Source: Paracoccus shandongensis
Lineage (GTDB): Bacteria; Pseudomonadota; Alphaproteobacteria; Rhodobacterales; Rhodobacteraceae
Assembly: GCF_017315735.1 (NCBI RefSeq)
Contig: NZ_JAFLRK010000015.1
Span: 1-64,000 of the forward strand
Direction: 5' to 3'
DNA length: 64,000 bases
Shown here: piece after piece, positions 9,654 through 19,929 of the stretch
How the letters are laid out: each line of letters starts with the position of its first letter
Numbering within the stretch: the first letter of the stretch is position 1
The notes under the pieces: generated by a model
The model's input: only the letters and a program-made list of their open reading frames with translations
Told to the model about the DNA's origin: nothing
Database searches by the model: none
Program-made: the position numbers and the translations under genes

Positions 9654-11072
9654 TCAGTGTTTTTGATGCAACTTGCGCTTGTGCGGCGCCCAGAGCCGCT
9701 TGTTCGTCAGATACAGCAGCGAGGTCAGCGCGACCAGCAGCAGCACCGACACCAGCCCCACCTGCTTGCGATGGGTCAGCTTGGGTTCGGCGGTCCACAT
9801 CAGGAAGGCCGACACGTCGCGGGCCATCTGATCGACCGTCGCGGGCGTGCCGTCCGCATAGGTGACCAGGTCGTCCGACAAGGGCGGCGGCATGGCGATG
9901 TTGCCGCTGGAGAAGGCGGTGTTCTGATACAGCACGGTGCCCGCCTGCTCGATCTCCTCGCCCGTGTAGCCGGTCAGGATCGCGTGGATGTATTCCGGCC
10001 CGCCGATGCCGTTCACCAGCTGGCTGATCCCGGTGCCGTAGGGGCCGTGGAAGCCCGCGCGGGCCTTGGCCATCAGCGACAGATCCGGGCCCATGCCCTC
10101 GCCCGTGATGGTGGGGAAGTGGTCGGTGGGCAGGCGGGGACGTTCCTCGCCGGTCTCGGGATCCAGGACCGGGTTCAGGTTGGCGGCATAGGCGCGGACC
10201 TGATCCTCGGGCAGGCCGGGGCCGCCGTCGTCATGCAGGGTGCGGATCGGCACGAACTTCATGCCGTGGCAGGACGAGCAGACCTCGGTATAGACCTGCA
10301 ACCCGCGCTGCAGCTGGAACTGGTCGAACTTGCCGAACGGACCCTCGAAGCTGTAGGCGATATCCTCGATATGCGGGGCGCCGTGGCTGGCGGCGGCGGC
10401 GTGTTCTTCCCCGCCCTCGGCATTGTCGGGCTCGGCATCGCTTGCGGCATCCTCGGGCGTGCCCTCGATGTCGTCATGCCCTTCGGGGGCCACCACCGTG
10501 CCCGTGGTCTCGGCCGGAACGGCGGCCTCGTCGCCTTCGGTCAGCTGGACGGCGTCACCGGCAGGCTCGGCACCGGCATCGGCATCGGCATCGGCCGCAG
10601 GATCGGCGGCCGGGGCTTCGGCGGCTGCCGGGGCAGTTTCCGCCCCAGCGTCGGCGGCGGGCGCTTCCTCGGCCGCCGGAGCGGCCCCGGTGTCGCCTTC
10701 GGCAGCAGCGTTCCCGCCTGCGTCCGGCGCGGTTGTCACCGCGGGAACCTCGGGGGCTTCCATCGGGGTCTGCTCACCCGCGTTCTGGGGCGAGGTCGGC
10801 TCGGACGACTGGGTGGGCGCGGTCGCGCGTTCGCCGGTGGGGGACAGGCCCGATCCGGCCTCGACCGTGGCGTCGGGCGAGGTGGCCGGGGCGGGGGTCG
10901 CATCCGCCTGCCCGGCGGGGGCCGGGGTGGCTGCGGGTTCGGACGATTGCTGCGTTCCGGTCCCCTGGGCGGGGGCCGGGGCGGGCGTGGCCGCGTCCTG
11001 CGCAAGGGCCGCGCCCCCGGCAGAGATCGCCAGGGCCAGCGCCGCCGAGAGCGTCTTGGTTCTCAGGATCAT
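9654..11072 (-). CDS. petC: Cytochrome c1 of the bc1 complex, with long acidic N-terminal region
   Basis: Membrane-anchored c-type cytochrome passing electrons from the Rieske protein to soluble or membrane cytochrome c. The 472 residues comprise a signal peptide (to about 24), an unusually long Ala/Pro/Glu/Asp-rich low-complexity segment (about 25-230), the heme motif CSSCH at 265-269, the region with the Met ligand (NIAMPPPL), and a C-terminal transmembrane anchor (about 440-460) ending in basic residues. The acidic extension resembles the one known from Paracoccus cytochrome c1. Third gene of petABC; 13 bp after petB. Confidence 0.95.
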   Translation of the reverse strand: MILRTKTLSAALALAISAGGAALAQDAATPAPAPAQGTGTQQSSEPAATPAPAGQADATPAPATSPDATVEAGSGLSPTGERATAPTQSSEPTSPQNAGEQTPMEAPEVPAVTTAPDAGGNAAAEGDTGAAPAAEEAPAADAGAETAPAAAEAPAADPAADADADAGAEPAGDAVQLTEGDEAAVPAETTGTVVAPEGHDDIEGTPEDAASDAEPDNAEGGEEHAAAASHGAPHIEDIAYSFEGPFGKFDQFQLQRGLQVYTEVCSSCHGMKFVPIRTLHDDGGPGLPEDQVRAYAANLNPVLDPETGEERPRLPTDHFPTITGEGMGPDLSLMAKARAGFHGPYGTGISQLVNGIGGPEYIHAILTGYTGEEIEQAGTVLYQNTAFSSGNIAMPPPLSDDLVTYADGTPATVDQMARDVSAFLMWTAEPKLTHRKQVGLVSVLLLVALTSLLYLTNKRLWAPHKRKLHQKH

Positions 11073-11085
11073 TCTATCGCTCTCC

Positions 11086-12408
11086 TTACTCGGCCATGCG
11101 CGTGGGCGCTTCGTAATGGGCCAGGTAGTCTTCCTCGATGGTGGCGGGCATCGGCTCGGGCTTCTCGATCACGCCCAGCAGGGGCAGGATGACCAGGAAA
11201 TAGGCGAACCAATAGGCCGAGGCGATCAGCGAGATCGAGGCATAGGGTTCCTCGGCCGGCATCGCGCCGCACCACATCAGCAGCATGAAGTCAAAGGCCA
11301 GCAGCCAGAACCACCACTTGAACTGCGGGCGATAGCGGCCCGAGCGCACGCGGCTGGTGTCCAGCCAGGGCACCAGCGCCATGACCAGGATCGCGCCGAA
11401 CATCGCCAGCACGCCGAAGAACTTGGCGTCGATGATGCCGAAGGACAGGAACTGGACGATCTGCACGATCCAGACATCCGCCGTGAAGGCGCGCAGGATC
11501 GCGTAGAAGGGCAGGAAGTACCATTCCGGCACGATATGGGCGGGCGTCGCCAGCGGGTTCGCCTCGATATAGTTGTCGGGGTGGCCCAGGTAGTTCGGCA
11601 TGAAGCCCACCACCGCGAAGAACACGACCAGCACCACGCCAAGCGCGAACAGATCCTTGAGCACGAAATAGGGCCAGAAGGGCAGGGTGTCCTTTTGGGC
11701 GTCTTCCTTGCTGGTGCGGCGCACCTCGACCCCGGTGGGGTTGTTGTTGCCGGTGGTGTGGAAGGCCCAAACGTGGACGATCGCCAGGCCCAGGATCACG
11801 AAGGGCAGCAGGTAGTGCAGCGAGAAGAAGCGGTTCAGCGTGGCGTTGTCCACCGCCGGTCCGCCCAGTAGCCATTGCTGGATCGCGCCGCCCACGCCCG
11901 GGACCGCGCCGAAAAGGCCGGTGATCACGGTCGCGCCCCAGAAGGACATCTGGCCCCAGGGCAGCACATAGCCCATGAAGGCCGTGGCCATCATCGCCAG
12001 ATAGATCAGCATCCCGATGATCCAGGTGACTTCGCGCGGCGCCTTGTAGCTGCCGTAATACAGGTTGCGGAAGATGTGCAGGTAAACGGCCACGAAGAAC
12101 AGCGATGCGCCGTTCGCGTGCAGATAGCGCAGCATGTAGCCGCCGTTCACGTTCCGCATGATGTGTTCGACCGAGGCAAAGGCCATGTCCACATGCGGCG
12201 TGTAGTGCATCACCAGCACGATGCCGGTGACGATCTGCAGCACCAGGCAGAACATCAGCACGATGCCCCAGATCCACATCCAGTTCAGGTTCTTCGGGGT
12301 GGGGATCATGATCGTGTCATAGATCACCCCGGCGATCGGCAGGCGGCGGTAAAGCCACTTTTCAAAGCCCGTCCTGGGCTCGTAATGGTCGTGCGGAATT
12401 CCGGCCAT
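11086..12408 (-). CDS. petB: Cytochrome b of the bc1 complex
   Basis: Integral membrane subunit carrying the two b hemes and the Qo and Qi quinone sites. The 440-residue product has eight predicted helices, the Qo motif PEWYFLP, and heme-ligand regions around HYTPHVD/RYLHANG and [21 protein letters not shown]. Length fits the bacterial bc1 form rather than split b6/IV. ATG 12408 is preceded by GGAGGG on the minus strand. It lies 12 bp after petA. Confidence 0.97.
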   Translation of the reverse strand: MAGIPHDHYEPRTGFEKWLYRRLPIAGVIYDTIMIPTPKNLNWMWIWGIVLMFCLVLQIVTGIVLVMHYTPHVDMAFASVEHIMRNVNGGYMLRYLHANGASLFFVAVYLHIFRNLYYGSYKAPREVTWIIGMLIYLAMMATAFMGYVLPWGQMSFWGATVITGLFGAVPGVGGAIQQWLLGGPAVDNATLNRFFSLHYLLPFVILGLAIVHVWAFHTTGNNNPTGVEVRRTSKEDAQKDTLPFWPYFVLKDLFALGVVLVVFFAVVGFMPNYLGHPDNYIEANPLATPAHIVPEWYFLPFYAILRAFTADVWIVQIVQFLSFGIIDAKFFGVLAMFGAILVMALVPWLDTSRVRSGRYRPQFKWWFWLLAFDFMLLMWCGAMPAEEPYASISLIASAYWFAYFLVILPLLGVIEKPEPMPATIEEDYLAHYEAPTRMAE

Positions 12409-12420
12409 CGAGATCCCTCC

Positions 12421-12981
12421 TCAGCCCAGCTTGATGGTGGTGTCGTCGAGGAACTCGGCGACGGGAATGTGCAGGTTCTGCGGGGCCGGGCCTTTGCGGA
12501 TCCGCCCGGCGGTGTCGTAATGGCTGCCGTGGCAGGGGCAGAACCAGCCGCCGAAATCGCCCGCGCCGTCGCCGATGGGCACGCAGCCCAGATGGGTGCA
12601 GACGCCGATCTGGACCAGCCATTCGCCGGCCTCGTCCAGGGTGCGGTTCTGGTCGGTGGCTTCCAGCGTCGGGTCGTTGGCGTTCTGCGCGCTCTGGTCG
12701 ATGAGGTCGGTCAGGGCGACGGCGCGGCCGGCCTCGATCTCCTCGGGGGTGCGGCGGCGGATGAACACGGGCTTGCCCAGCCACTTGACGGTCAGCTGGG
12801 TGCCTTCCGCGACCCCGCTGACATCGACCTGGATGGAGGCCAGGGCCTGCACGTCGGCCGAGGGGTTCATCTGGTTCACAAGCGTCCAGGCGGCGGCTCC
12901 GGCGGCCACCGTGCCTGCGCCCGCCGTGGCATAATAGAGGAAATCCCTCCGGGTGCCTACGTGGTCATCTGCGTGGGACAC
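12421..12981 (-). CDS. petA: Rieske iron-sulfur protein of the bc1 complex
   Basis: Ubiquinol-cytochrome c reductase 2Fe-2S subunit, exported by the Tat system. From GTG 12981 the product is 186 residues with a twin-arginine motif TRRDFLYY at 10-17, a single transmembrane helix (about 20-40), and cluster ligands CTHLGC (128-133) and CPCHGSHYD (148-156). The GTG has GGAG upstream at good spacing and gives the known N-terminus; the in-frame ATG at 13077 would add 32 residues without support. First gene of petABC. Confidence 0.94.
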   Translation of the reverse strand: MSHADDHVGTRRDFLYYATAGAGTVAAGAAAWTLVNQMNPSADVQALASIQVDVSGVAEGTQLTVKWLGKPVFIRRRTPEEIEAGRAVALTDLIDQSAQNANDPTLEATDQNRTLDEAGEWLVQIGVCTHLGCVPIGDGAGDFGGWFCPCHGSHYDTAGRIRKGPAPQNLHIPVAEFLDDTTIKLG

Positions 12982-13177
12982 GGGTGTATTCTCCAATTCG
13001 GGCCGGATTGGCCGGCCGATACGACAATCCGGGCCGCGTGTGATCGCAGCCTTCGCGGGGGCGGTTCTAGCCTTCAATTCCTTGTCAGTCCAGCCGGTAA
13101 GCCAGCCTGCCCTGGGCCATCGACCAATCTGTGTTGGAAAATTGCCGCGGGCATTTCGTCGCAGGCGGGGGCGGGCA

Positions 13178-13240
13178 GGGGGCTTTCAGCCCCCTCGGCC
13201 GCAAGCGGCCTTCACCCCCGAGGATATTTTCATGAAGAAG
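13178..13240 (+). repeat. GGATATTT-type intergenic repeat, copy A
   Basis: Two consecutive GC hairpins (GGGGGC/GCCCCC at 13178-13194; GGCCGC/GCGGCC at 13197-13210) followed by GAGGATATTTTCATGAAGAAG. The 20-mer GGATATTTTCATGAAGAAGA is identical to copy B near 47.74 kb (opposite strand). It sits in the 262-bp gap between the petA start and the radC stop and could also end radC transcription. Confidence 0.75.
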
Positions 13241-13243
13241 ACG

Positions 13244-14011
13244 TCAAAGCAGGCCCTGGCTGCGGAAGCTGAGTTCGCGCGACTTGCCGATGATCAGGTG
13301 GTCGTGGATGGTGATTCCCATGCTGTCGGCGGCCTGGGCGATGCGGGCGGTCATGGTGATGTCCGCGTCCGAGGGGGTCGGATCGCCCGAAGGGTGGTTG
13401 TGGACCAGAATCAGGGCCGAGGCGTTCAGTTCCAGCGCGCGGCGGATGATTTCGCGCGGATAGACAGGGACGTGATCGACGGTGCCGCGGGCCTGTTCCT
13501 CGTCCGCGATCAGGACGTTCTTGCGGTCGAGGTAAAGGACGCGGAACTGCTCGATTTCCCGATGCGCCATGGCGGTGTGGCAGTAATCCAGCAGCGCGTC
13601 CCAGCCGGACAGCACCGGGCGGTGCATCACCTTGGCGCGGGCCATGCGCTGCGCCGCCGCCTCGACGATCTTGAGTTCGGTGACAACGGCAGGGCCGACG
13701 CCCGCGACCTGTTCCAGGCGCGCGGCGGGGGCGGTCAGCACGCGGTTGAAATCCCCAAAGGTCTCGATCAGGCGGCGGGCCAGGGGTTTCACGTCCTGGC
13801 AGGGGATGGCGCGGAACAGGACCAGTTCCAGCAGTTCGTAATCGGGCATGGCGCCCGCGCCGCCCGTCATGAAGCGGTCGCGCAGCCGGGCGCGGTGATC
13901 GGCCAGATAGGACGGCGCCTTGCCGGGGGGCAGCGGCGCGGGGACCGCCTCGTCCATGGCGGGCTGGAACAGCGGCAAGGGCATTTCGCCAAAGGTGCGA
14001 TTCGGGTCCAT
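13244..14011 (-). CDS. radC: RadC-family JAB-domain protein
   Basis: A 255-residue RadC-like protein. An N-terminal helix-hairpin-helix-like region (LEQVAGVGPAVVTELK, about residue 95) is followed by a C-terminal JAB/MPN domain with the metal motif LVHNHPSGDPTPSDAD. The JAB motif suggests a zinc metallo-hydrolase fold. The historic link to DNA repair is not well supported for this family, so the cellular role is unknown. Monocistronic; 3' end abuts repeat copy A. Confidence 0.92.
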   Translation of the reverse strand: MDPNRTFGEMPLPLFQPAMDEAVPAPLPPGKAPSYLADHRARLRDRFMTGGAGAMPDYELLELVLFRAIPCQDVKPLARRLIETFGDFNRVLTAPAARLEQVAGVGPAVVTELKIVEAAAQRMARAKVMHRPVLSGWDALLDYCHTAMAHREIEQFRVLYLDRKNVLIADEEQARGTVDHVPVYPREIIRRALELNASALILVHNHPSGDPTPSDADITMTARIAQAADSMGITIHDHLIIGKSRELSFRSQGLL

Positions 14012-14059
14012 GGCAGCAGCATGGACCCGGGCCGGTGAAGAAACGGTTAACGGGGCCTG

Positions 14060-15214
14060 TCAGCCCCGCATCCCGTCCCAGAAGCTTTTCACCTTGTTGA
14101 AGAAGCTGTCCGACTGCGGGCTGTTGTCGGCCTGCTCGGCCTCGAATTCCCGCAGCAGCTCGCGCTGCCGGGCGGTCAGGTTCACGGGGGTTTCGACGAC
14201 CAGCTCGATCAGCATGTCGCCCGCCTCGGCCGTGGCGCCGGGGCCGTGGCGCAGGGGGGGCATCCCCTTGCCGCGCAGGCGCATCTGGCGGCCCGACTGG
14301 CTGCCCGCCGGAACCTTCACCCGGGCGCGGCCGCCGTCGATGGTGGGCACCTCGACCTCGCCGCCCAGGGCGGCGGTGGCCATGCTGACCGGCACCTGGC
14401 AGGCCAGGACCTTGCCGTCGCGCAGGAAGATCGGGTGTTCCTGGACCTCGATGAAGATATAGAGATCGCCCGCAGGCCCTCCGCGCAGGCCCGCCTCGCC
14501 CTCACCGGCCAGGCGGATGCGGGTGCCGGTTTCGACGCCCGCCGGGATGTTCACCGACAGGGTGCGTTCGCGTTCCGTGCGTCCCGCGCCGTGGCAGGCC
14601 TTGCAGGGGTTCTTGACGATCTGGCCCTGGCCGCCGCAGGTGGGACAGGTGCGCTCGACGGTGAAGAAGCCCTGCTGGGCGCGGACCTTGCCCATGCCCG
14701 CGCAGGTCGGGCAGGCGGTCGGCTGGGTCGCGCCCTCGGCCCCGGTGCCCTCGCATTCCTCGCAGGCGACGGATCCCGGGACGGTGATGGATTTCTTCAG
14801 GCCCGCATAGGCTTCTTCCAGGCTGACACGCAGGTTGTAGCGCAGATCCTGGCCGCGTTGGGCGCGGGACCGGCCGCCGCCCCCGCCGCGCCGGCCCATC
14901 ATGTCGCCGAACAGATCCTCGAAGACATCGGCGAAGGCGGTGCCGAAATCGCCGGGATGGGCGCCGCGCCCACCGAAACCGCCGCCGCCTTCGAAGGCGG
15001 CATGGCCGAAGCGGTCATAGGCGGCCTTCTTCTGTTCATCCTTGAGGCAATCGTAAGCCTCGTTGACGTCCTTGAAATGCGCCTCGGCCTGGGGATTGTC
15101 CTTGTTGCGGTCGGGATGAAGCTCCTTCGCCTTCTGGCGATAGGCCTTCTTGATCTCCTCGGCCGATGCCCCGCGCGTCACGCCCAGAACCTCGTAATAG
15201 CAACGCTTGGCCAT
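14060..15214 (-). CDS. dnaJ: Chaperone DnaJ (Hsp40)
   Basis: Co-chaperone that stimulates DnaK ATPase and delivers unfolded clients. The 384 residues hold a J domain with HPD at 33-35, a Gly/Phe-rich linker (about 75-130), four CxxCxGxG zinc repeats ([32 protein letters not shown]) and the C-terminal substrate domains. ATG 15214 ([11 protein letters not shown]) is chosen over a start 24 bp upstream because it matches the family and has AGGA upstream. Follows dnaK in the same direction. Confidence 0.97.
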   Translation of the reverse strand: MAKRCYYEVLGVTRGASAEEIKKAYRQKAKELHPDRNKDNPQAEAHFKDVNEAYDCLKDEQKKAAYDRFGHAAFEGGGGFGGRGAHPGDFGTAFADVFEDLFGDMMGRRGGGGGRSRAQRGQDLRYNLRVSLEEAYAGLKKSITVPGSVACEECEGTGAEGATQPTACPTCAGMGKVRAQQGFFTVERTCPTCGGQGQIVKNPCKACHGAGRTERERTLSVNIPAGVETGTRIRLAGEGEAGLRGGPAGDLYIFIEVQEHPIFLRDGKVLACQVPVSMATAALGGEVEVPTIDGGRARVKVPAGSQSGRQMRLRGKGMPPLRHGPGATAEAGDMLIELVVETPVNLTARQRELLREFEAEQADNSPQSDSFFNKVKSFWDGMRG

Positions 15215-15244
15215 CTTTTGTCCTGTCTGGTTCCCCAACGAAAC

Positions 15245-15274
15245 GGCCGGCCCGCGTCATCCCGCGGACCGGCC
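15245..15274 (-). terminator. Terminator-like hairpin between dnaK and dnaJ
   Basis: A 12-bp stem (one G-T wobble) with a six-base loop, 21 bp after the dnaK stop on the minus strand. The T-tract after it is poor (GTTTCGTT). It may act as partial terminator or mRNA stabiliser giving dnaK over dnaJ, rather than a full stop. Confidence 0.55.
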
Positions 15275-15294
15275 CCGAAAGGGTGCGGCCCGGA

Positions 15295-17211
15295 TCAGCC
15301 GCGCTTCTTGTCTTCGCCGAGATCCTCGAAATCGGCATCCACGATGTCGTCATCGACGTTGCGCGGCTGGTCGCCATCATCGTCGCCGCCGTCCGTGGTG
15401 GTCTGCTGCGCCTTGTAGATGGCCTCGCCCAGCTTCATCGACGCATCCATCACGTTCTGGATGCCGCCGCGGATCTTGCCCGCGTCGTCCGATTTCAGCG
15501 ATTCTTCCAGCGCGCCCACGGCCAGTTCGATCGCCTCGACGGTCGAGCTGTCCACCTTGTCGCCATGTTCCTCCAGCGACTTCCTGGTCGAATGGATCAG
15601 GCTTTCGGCCTGGTTGCGGGCCTCGACCAGTTCGCGGCGCTGCTTGTCGGCCTCGGCATTGGCCTCGGCGTCCTTCACCATCCGCTCGATATCCTCGTCG
15701 GTCAGGCCGCCCGAGGCCTGGATGGTGATGTTCTGGGTCTTGCCGGTGCCCTTGTCCTTGGCCGAAACCGAGACGATGCCGTTGGCGTCGATGTCGAAGG
15801 TCACCTCGATCTGCGGCAAGCCGCGCGGCGCGGGCGGGATGTCCTCCAGGTTGAACTGGCCCAGCAGCTTGTTGTCCGCGGCCATCTCGCGCTCGCCCTG
15901 GAACACCCGGATCGTCACAGCGTTCTGGTTGTCTTCCGCGGTCGAGAAGATCTGCGACTTCTTGGTCGGGATCGTGGTGTTGCGGTCGATCAGGCGGGTG
16001 AAGACGCCGCCCAGCGTCTCGATCCCCAGCGACAGAGGCGTCACGTCCAGCAGGACCACGTCCTTCACGTCGCCCTGCAGCACGCCGGCTTGGATGGCCG
16101 CGCCAAGCGCCACGACTTCATCGGGGTTCACACCCTTGTGGGGTTCCTTGCCGAAGAACTCGGTCACGGCCTCGATCACCTTGGGCATCCGGGTCATGCC
16201 GCCGACCAGGACCACCTCGTCGATGTCGGACTTGGACACGCCCGCGTCCTTGATGGCATCGGCCACCGGCTTCATGGTGCGCTTGATCAGGTCGGCAACC
16301 AGACTTTCCAGCTTGGCGCGGGTCAGCTTGATGACCAGGTGCAGCGGCGTGCCGCTGTTCTTGTCCATCGAGATGAACGGCTGGTTGATCTCGGTCTGGC
16401 TCGACGACGACAGCTCGATCTTGGCCTTCTCGGCGGCTTCCTTCAGGCGCTGAAGGGCCATCTTGTCCTTGGTCAGATCGACGCCGTGTTCCTTTTTGAA
16501 CTCGTCCGCCAGATAGTTGACGATGCGCATGTCGAAGTCTTCGCCGCCCAGGAACGTGTCCCCGTTGGTCGATTTCACCTCGAACAGGCCGTCGTCGATT
16601 TCCAGGATGGTGATGTCGAAGGTGCCGCCGCCCAGGTCATAAACCGCGATGGTCTTGCTGTCCTTCTTGTCCAGACCGTAAGCCAGCGCGGCCGCGGTCG
16701 GTTCGTTGATGATGCGCAGGACTTCCAGGCCCGCGATCTTGCCCGCGTCCTTGGTCGCCTGGCGCTGCGCGTCGTTGAAATAGGCGGGCACCGTGATGAC
16801 GGCCTGCGTCACCGTCTCTCCCAGATAGGATTCGGCGGTTTCCTTCATCTTCTGAAGGATCATCGCGCTGACCTGGGCGGGGGAATACTTCTCGCCCCGC
16901 ACCTCGACCCAGGCGTCGCCGTTGCCGCCGTCCACGATGTTGTAGGGGACAAGCTTCTTGTCCTTTTCCACGGCCTCGTCACTGACGCGGCGGCCGATCA
17001 GGCGCTTGACGGCAAAGACGGTATTGGTGGGGTTGGTGACCGCCTGGCGCTTGGCGGGCTGGCCGACCAGGCGTTCGCCATCCGTGAAGCCCACGATGGA
17101 CGGGGTGGTGCGGGCACCTTCGCTGTTCTCGATGACCTTGGGCTGGCTGCCGTCCATGATCGCGACGCAGCTGTTCGTGGTGCCGAGGTCGATGCCGATG
17201 ACTTTTGACAT
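15295..17211 (-). CDS. dnaK: Molecular chaperone DnaK (Hsp70)
   Basis: ATP-dependent folding chaperone of 638 residues, full length. The N-terminal [11 protein letters not shown] phosphate loop, the [15 protein letters not shown] motif, the nucleotide-binding [10 protein letters not shown] motif and the substrate-binding domain with its lid are all present; the C-terminus ends [10 protein letters not shown]. Start ATG 17211 follows AAGGAAA. A heat-shock-type promoter candidate lies about 110 bp upstream. Confidence 0.98.
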   Translation of the reverse strand: MSKVIGIDLGTTNSCVAIMDGSQPKVIENSEGARTTPSIVGFTDGERLVGQPAKRQAVTNPTNTVFAVKRLIGRRVSDEAVEKDKKLVPYNIVDGGNGDAWVEVRGEKYSPAQVSAMILQKMKETAESYLGETVTQAVITVPAYFNDAQRQATKDAGKIAGLEVLRIINEPTAAALAYGLDKKDSKTIAVYDLGGGTFDITILEIDDGLFEVKSTNGDTFLGGEDFDMRIVNYLADEFKKEHGVDLTKDKMALQRLKEAAEKAKIELSSSSQTEINQPFISMDKNSGTPLHLVIKLTRAKLESLVADLIKRTMKPVADAIKDAGVSKSDIDEVVLVGGMTRMPKVIEAVTEFFGKEPHKGVNPDEVVALGAAIQAGVLQGDVKDVVLLDVTPLSLGIETLGGVFTRLIDRNTTIPTKKSQIFSTAEDNQNAVTIRVFQGEREMAADNKLLGQFNLEDIPPAPRGLPQIEVTFDIDANGIVSVSAKDKGTGKTQNITIQASGGLTDEDIERMVKDAEANAEADKQRRELVEARNQAESLIHSTRKSLEEHGDKVDSSTVEAIELAVGALEESLKSDDAGKIRGGIQNVMDASMKLGEAIYKAQQTTTDGGDDDGDQPRNVDDDIVDADFEDLGEDKKRG

Positions 17212-17321
17212 GCTTGTTTCCTTCTTGCGGCGATTTCACTGGACTTCGGGTCCGTTTCGGCCCCCGAGGTCCGATCCCAAAAACACGTTTCCAGGTCCGG
17301 CTGCCCGGACGCTTCGGGGTG

Positions 17322-17350
17322 TATATAGGCATGGTTTCAACCCCCGCAAG
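17322..17350 (-). promoter_or_regulatory. Putative RpoH (sigma-32) promoter of dnaK
   Basis: Reading the minus strand, CTTGCG (17345-17350) is followed after about 15 bases by CCTATATA, a fair match to the alphaproteobacterial heat-shock pattern CTTG-N16-18-CYTATNT. It is the only such pair in the 165-bp dnaK/ABC-2 gap. No CIRCE inverted repeat was seen. Confidence 0.45.
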
Positions 17351-17377
17351 CGCCCGATGCGGGCAATTTGCAGGCTG

Positions 17378-18262
17378 TCAGCCAGCCGCGTTCCAGCTGA
17401 GCGATTCGTATTTGCGGGTGGTGAAGTTGATCAGCAGGCCGATCATCATCGCGGCCAGCGAAAACCACAGCGCGTAAAGCGGATCGGTCTTCAGGGGCGT
17501 GTAGTTGATGAACACGAATCCCCGCTGCTGGTCGATGATGTGGAACAGCGGGTTCCAGAGGAACCAGGGCAGCATTGCATTCGGGATCACATTGGCCACG
17601 AACATCTTGCCGGACGCGAACATGTTGATGCGCTGATAGGCCGTGGTCACCAGCTTGGATCCGCGCGGCGACCAAGGCCTGATGCCCAGAAAGACCAGCC
17701 CCGTGCAGGCCCCCGAAAACCAGGCCAGCAGGTACATGCCCAGCGAGCCCGGCCAGTAGTCGAAATGGATGGGCGCGATGACGACATGATACAGCCCCAG
17801 GATCGCGATGCAGCTGACCGTCTGCCGATACAGCACCGCCATCGCCGCCGAGGCGATCAGGATCGCCGGGTTCAGCGGTTCGTGCTTGACCAGCCCGCCC
17901 GACACCGAATGGCTGCCCGCCACTGCGCCCGAGGCCTGGGTATGGGCCATGAACATGAAGACGCCCGACAGCAGGTACAGGATGAAGTCGCCCCGGATCG
18001 GGGAGGTGCGCACCTTGAAGAACAGAAAGAACAACATAAAGGCGGCCACGAAGATCAGCGACTGCATGATGGTCAGCAGCAGGCCCACGATGGCGTTGCG
18101 ATGGTCGTTGCGCAGGTTGTAGACGGTCTGGTGATAGATCAGGCCCAGCGTCGTTCCCGCGGCCCCGATGATCGTGTCGTTCTTCCGCTGGTTGAACACG
18201 CCCGCGTTTCCCTTTCGCCTTCCGGCCCGCGGGCGCTTGCCCAAGCCGTCGGCCCCGATCAT
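17378..18262 (-). CDS. ABC-2 type permease, polysaccharide-export (KpsM/RkpT) type, without adjacent ATPase
   Basis: Inner-membrane permease of the family exporting capsular or O-antigen polysaccharide. It is 294 residues from ATG 18262, or 273 from GTG 18199, which has the better upstream GGGA and fits the usual 260-275 residues. Six hydrophobic segments are visible, the first near LLLTIMQSLIFVAAFMLFF and the last near the C-terminus. The matching KpsT-like ATPase is not next to it, which is odd because these genes are normally paired. It lies back to back with cysQ and close to kdsB/galU/galE, consistent with glycan export. Confidence 0.8.
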   Translation of the reverse strand: MIGADGLGKRPRAGRRKGNAGVFNQRKNDTIIGAAGTTLGLIYHQTVYNLRNDHRNAIVGLLLTIMQSLIFVAAFMLFFLFFKVRTSPIRGDFILYLLSGVFMFMAHTQASGAVAGSHSVSGGLVKHEPLNPAILIASAAMAVLYRQTVSCIAILGLYHVVIAPIHFDYWPGSLGMYLLAWFSGACTGLVFLGIRPWSPRGSKLVTTAYQRINMFASGKMFVANVIPNAMLPWFLWNPLFHIIDQQRGFVFINYTPLKTDPLYALWFSLAAMMIGLLINFTTRKYESLSWNAAG

Positions 18263-18329
18263 AAGGAGGTCTGCCCCCCGTCACAATCGGCAGGGTTGCG
18301 CTGAACCGGCCGTCTCGGAAGGAAACTGG

Positions 18330-19127
18330 ATGCAATTTGAACGACTGACACTGGAAATGCGGCGCCTGGCGTTGCAGGCCGGGGCGCGCATCATGGAAAT
18401 CTACGAGGCCGAGGATTTCGCCGTCCGCGCCAAGTCCGACGAATCGCCCGTCACCGCCGCGGACGAAGCCGCCGACGCGCTGATCGCCGAAGGACTGCGC
18501 GCGGCTTTCCCCGACATCCCCCTGATCACCGAGGAGCAGGCCGCCAGCCACGCCCAGACCGCGCGGACCTTCCTGATCGTCGATCCGCTGGACGGCACCA
18601 AGGAATTCGTGCAGCGGCGCGGCGATTTCACGGTCAACATCGCCTATGTCGAAGACGGCGTGCCCCTGCGCGGCGTGGTCTATGCCCCGGCCAAGGGGCG
18701 GCTGTTCTATACCACCGCCGACGGCCGCTCGGTCGAGGAGCATGGCCCCTTCGGCGACACGCCGGGCGAGACCATTCCCATCGGCGTCAACCCGATCCCC
18801 GACAACCGGGGGTTGATGGTGGTGGCCTCGAAGTCGCACCGGGACGCGGCGACCGACGACTATATCGCCCGATACGGCGTGCGCGACATGACCAGCGCCG
18901 GATCCTCGCTGAAGTTCTGCCTGGTTGCGACCGGAGAGGCGGATCTCTATCCCCGCCTTGGCCGGACGATGGAATGGGACACGGCGGCGGGCGACGCGGT
19001 CCTGCGCGGCGCGGGCGGAGAGGTCGTGCGCTTTGACGACCACACGGCCCTGGCCTATGGCAAGCCGGGCTTCGAGAACCCCTTTTTCATCGCCTTTGCC
19101 CCGGGCGTGCTGCTGGTGAAGGCCTGA
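18330..19127 (+). CDS. cysQ: 3'(2'),5'-bisphosphate nucleotidase CysQ
   Basis: Mg-dependent phosphatase hydrolysing PAP (3'-phosphoadenosine 5'-phosphate), the by-product of PAPS-using sulfotransferases and of sulfate reduction. The 265 residues show the inositol-monophosphatase fold motifs: EEQ near residue 69, DPLDGTKEF near residue 86 and WDTAAGDAV near residue 215. ATG 18330 follows GGAAGGAAA. A sulfotransferase-like protein lies 7 kb downstream on the same strand, so PAP recycling may be functionally linked; that link is inference. Confidence 0.93.
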   Translation: MQFERLTLEMRRLALQAGARIMEIYEAEDFAVRAKSDESPVTAADEAADALIAEGLRAAFPDIPLITEEQAASHAQTARTFLIVDPLDGTKEFVQRRGDFTVNIAYVEDGVPLRGVVYAPAKGRLFYTTADGRSVEEHGPFGDTPGETIPIGVNPIPDNRGLMVVASKSHRDAATDDYIARYGVRDMTSAGSSLKFCLVATGEADLYPRLGRTMEWDTAAGDAVLRGAGGEVVRFDDHTALAYGKPGFENPFFIAFAPGVLLVKA

Positions 19128-19128
19128 C

Positions 19129-19929
19129 ATGTCCGTGCTGATCGTCATTCCCGCCCGCCATGCCTCGACCCGTTATCCGGGCAAGCCGCTGGTCGATCTT
19201 CGTGGCGCGTCCGGCCAGCCGCGCAGCCTGATCCGGCGCAGCTGGGACGCCGCCCTGGCCGTGTCGGGCGTGGACCGCGTGGTTGTCGCCACCGACGACG
19301 ACCGCATCCGCGATCATGCCGAAGCCTTCGGGGCCGAGGTGGTGATGACCGCCACCACCTGCCGCAACGGCACCGAACGCTGCGCCGAGGCCGTGGCGAA
19401 CCTGGGGGTCACCCCTGACATCGTGGTGAACCTGCAGGGCGACGCGCCCCTGACGCCGGCCTGGTTCGTCGAGGATCTGGTGGCGGGCCTGCGCGCCGAC
19501 CCTGCCTCGGACGTGGCGACGCCCGTGTTGCGCTGCACCGGGCGGATGCGCGCGGATCTGATCGCTGACCGCCATGCGGGCCGCGTCGGCGGGACCACGG
19601 CGGTTTTCGGCCATGACCGGCAGGCGCTCTATTTCTCCAAGGAAGTGATCCCCTTCGCGGCGGGCGACATCGGTCCCGACGCGCCAAGCCCGGTCTTCCA
19701 CCATGTCGGCGTCTATGCCTATCGCCCTGCGGCCCTGGCCGAATACGCCACCTGGGACGAGGGCCCGCTGGAGTGCCTGGAAGGGCTGGAGCAGCTGCGG
19801 TTCCTGGAACGCGGCCGCCGGATCCTCTGCGTCGAGGTCGAGGCGCATGGCCGCCAGTTCTGGGAACTGAACAACCCCGAGGATGTCCCCCGCCTGGAGG
19901 CCATGATGAAGGACATGGGCCTGGATTGA
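19129..19929 (+). CDS. kdsB: 3-deoxy-manno-octulosonate cytidylyltransferase
   Basis: Activates Kdo as CMP-Kdo for lipopolysaccharide or capsule synthesis, in the cytoplasm. The 266-residue product has the nucleotidyltransferase motif IPARHASTRYPGKPL at the N-terminus, CRNGTERCAEA near residue 80 and the metal site region NLQGDAPL near residue 100. It begins one base after the cysQ stop, so the two are co-translated. The spacing to galU (about 180 bp) suggests a separate unit downstream. Confidence 0.93.
   Translation: MSVLIVIPARHASTRYPGKPLVDLRGASGQPRSLIRRSWDAALAVSGVDRVVVATDDDRIRDHAEAFGAEVVMTATTCRNGTERCAEAVANLGVTPDIVVNLQGDAPLTPAWFVEDLVAGLRADPASDVATPVLRCTGRMRADLIADRHAGRVGGTTAVFGHDRQALYFSKEVIPFAAGDIGPDAPSPVFHHVGVYAYRPAALAEYATWDEGPLECLEGLEQLRFLERGRRILCVEVEAHGRQFWELNNPEDVPRLEAMMKDMGLD

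Noticed and set aside
12982..13077. ATG-initiated 218-residue Rieske protein
   Set aside because: GTG 12981 has the ribosome-binding site and puts the Tat motif at the usual place; the extra 32 residues are not family-like.
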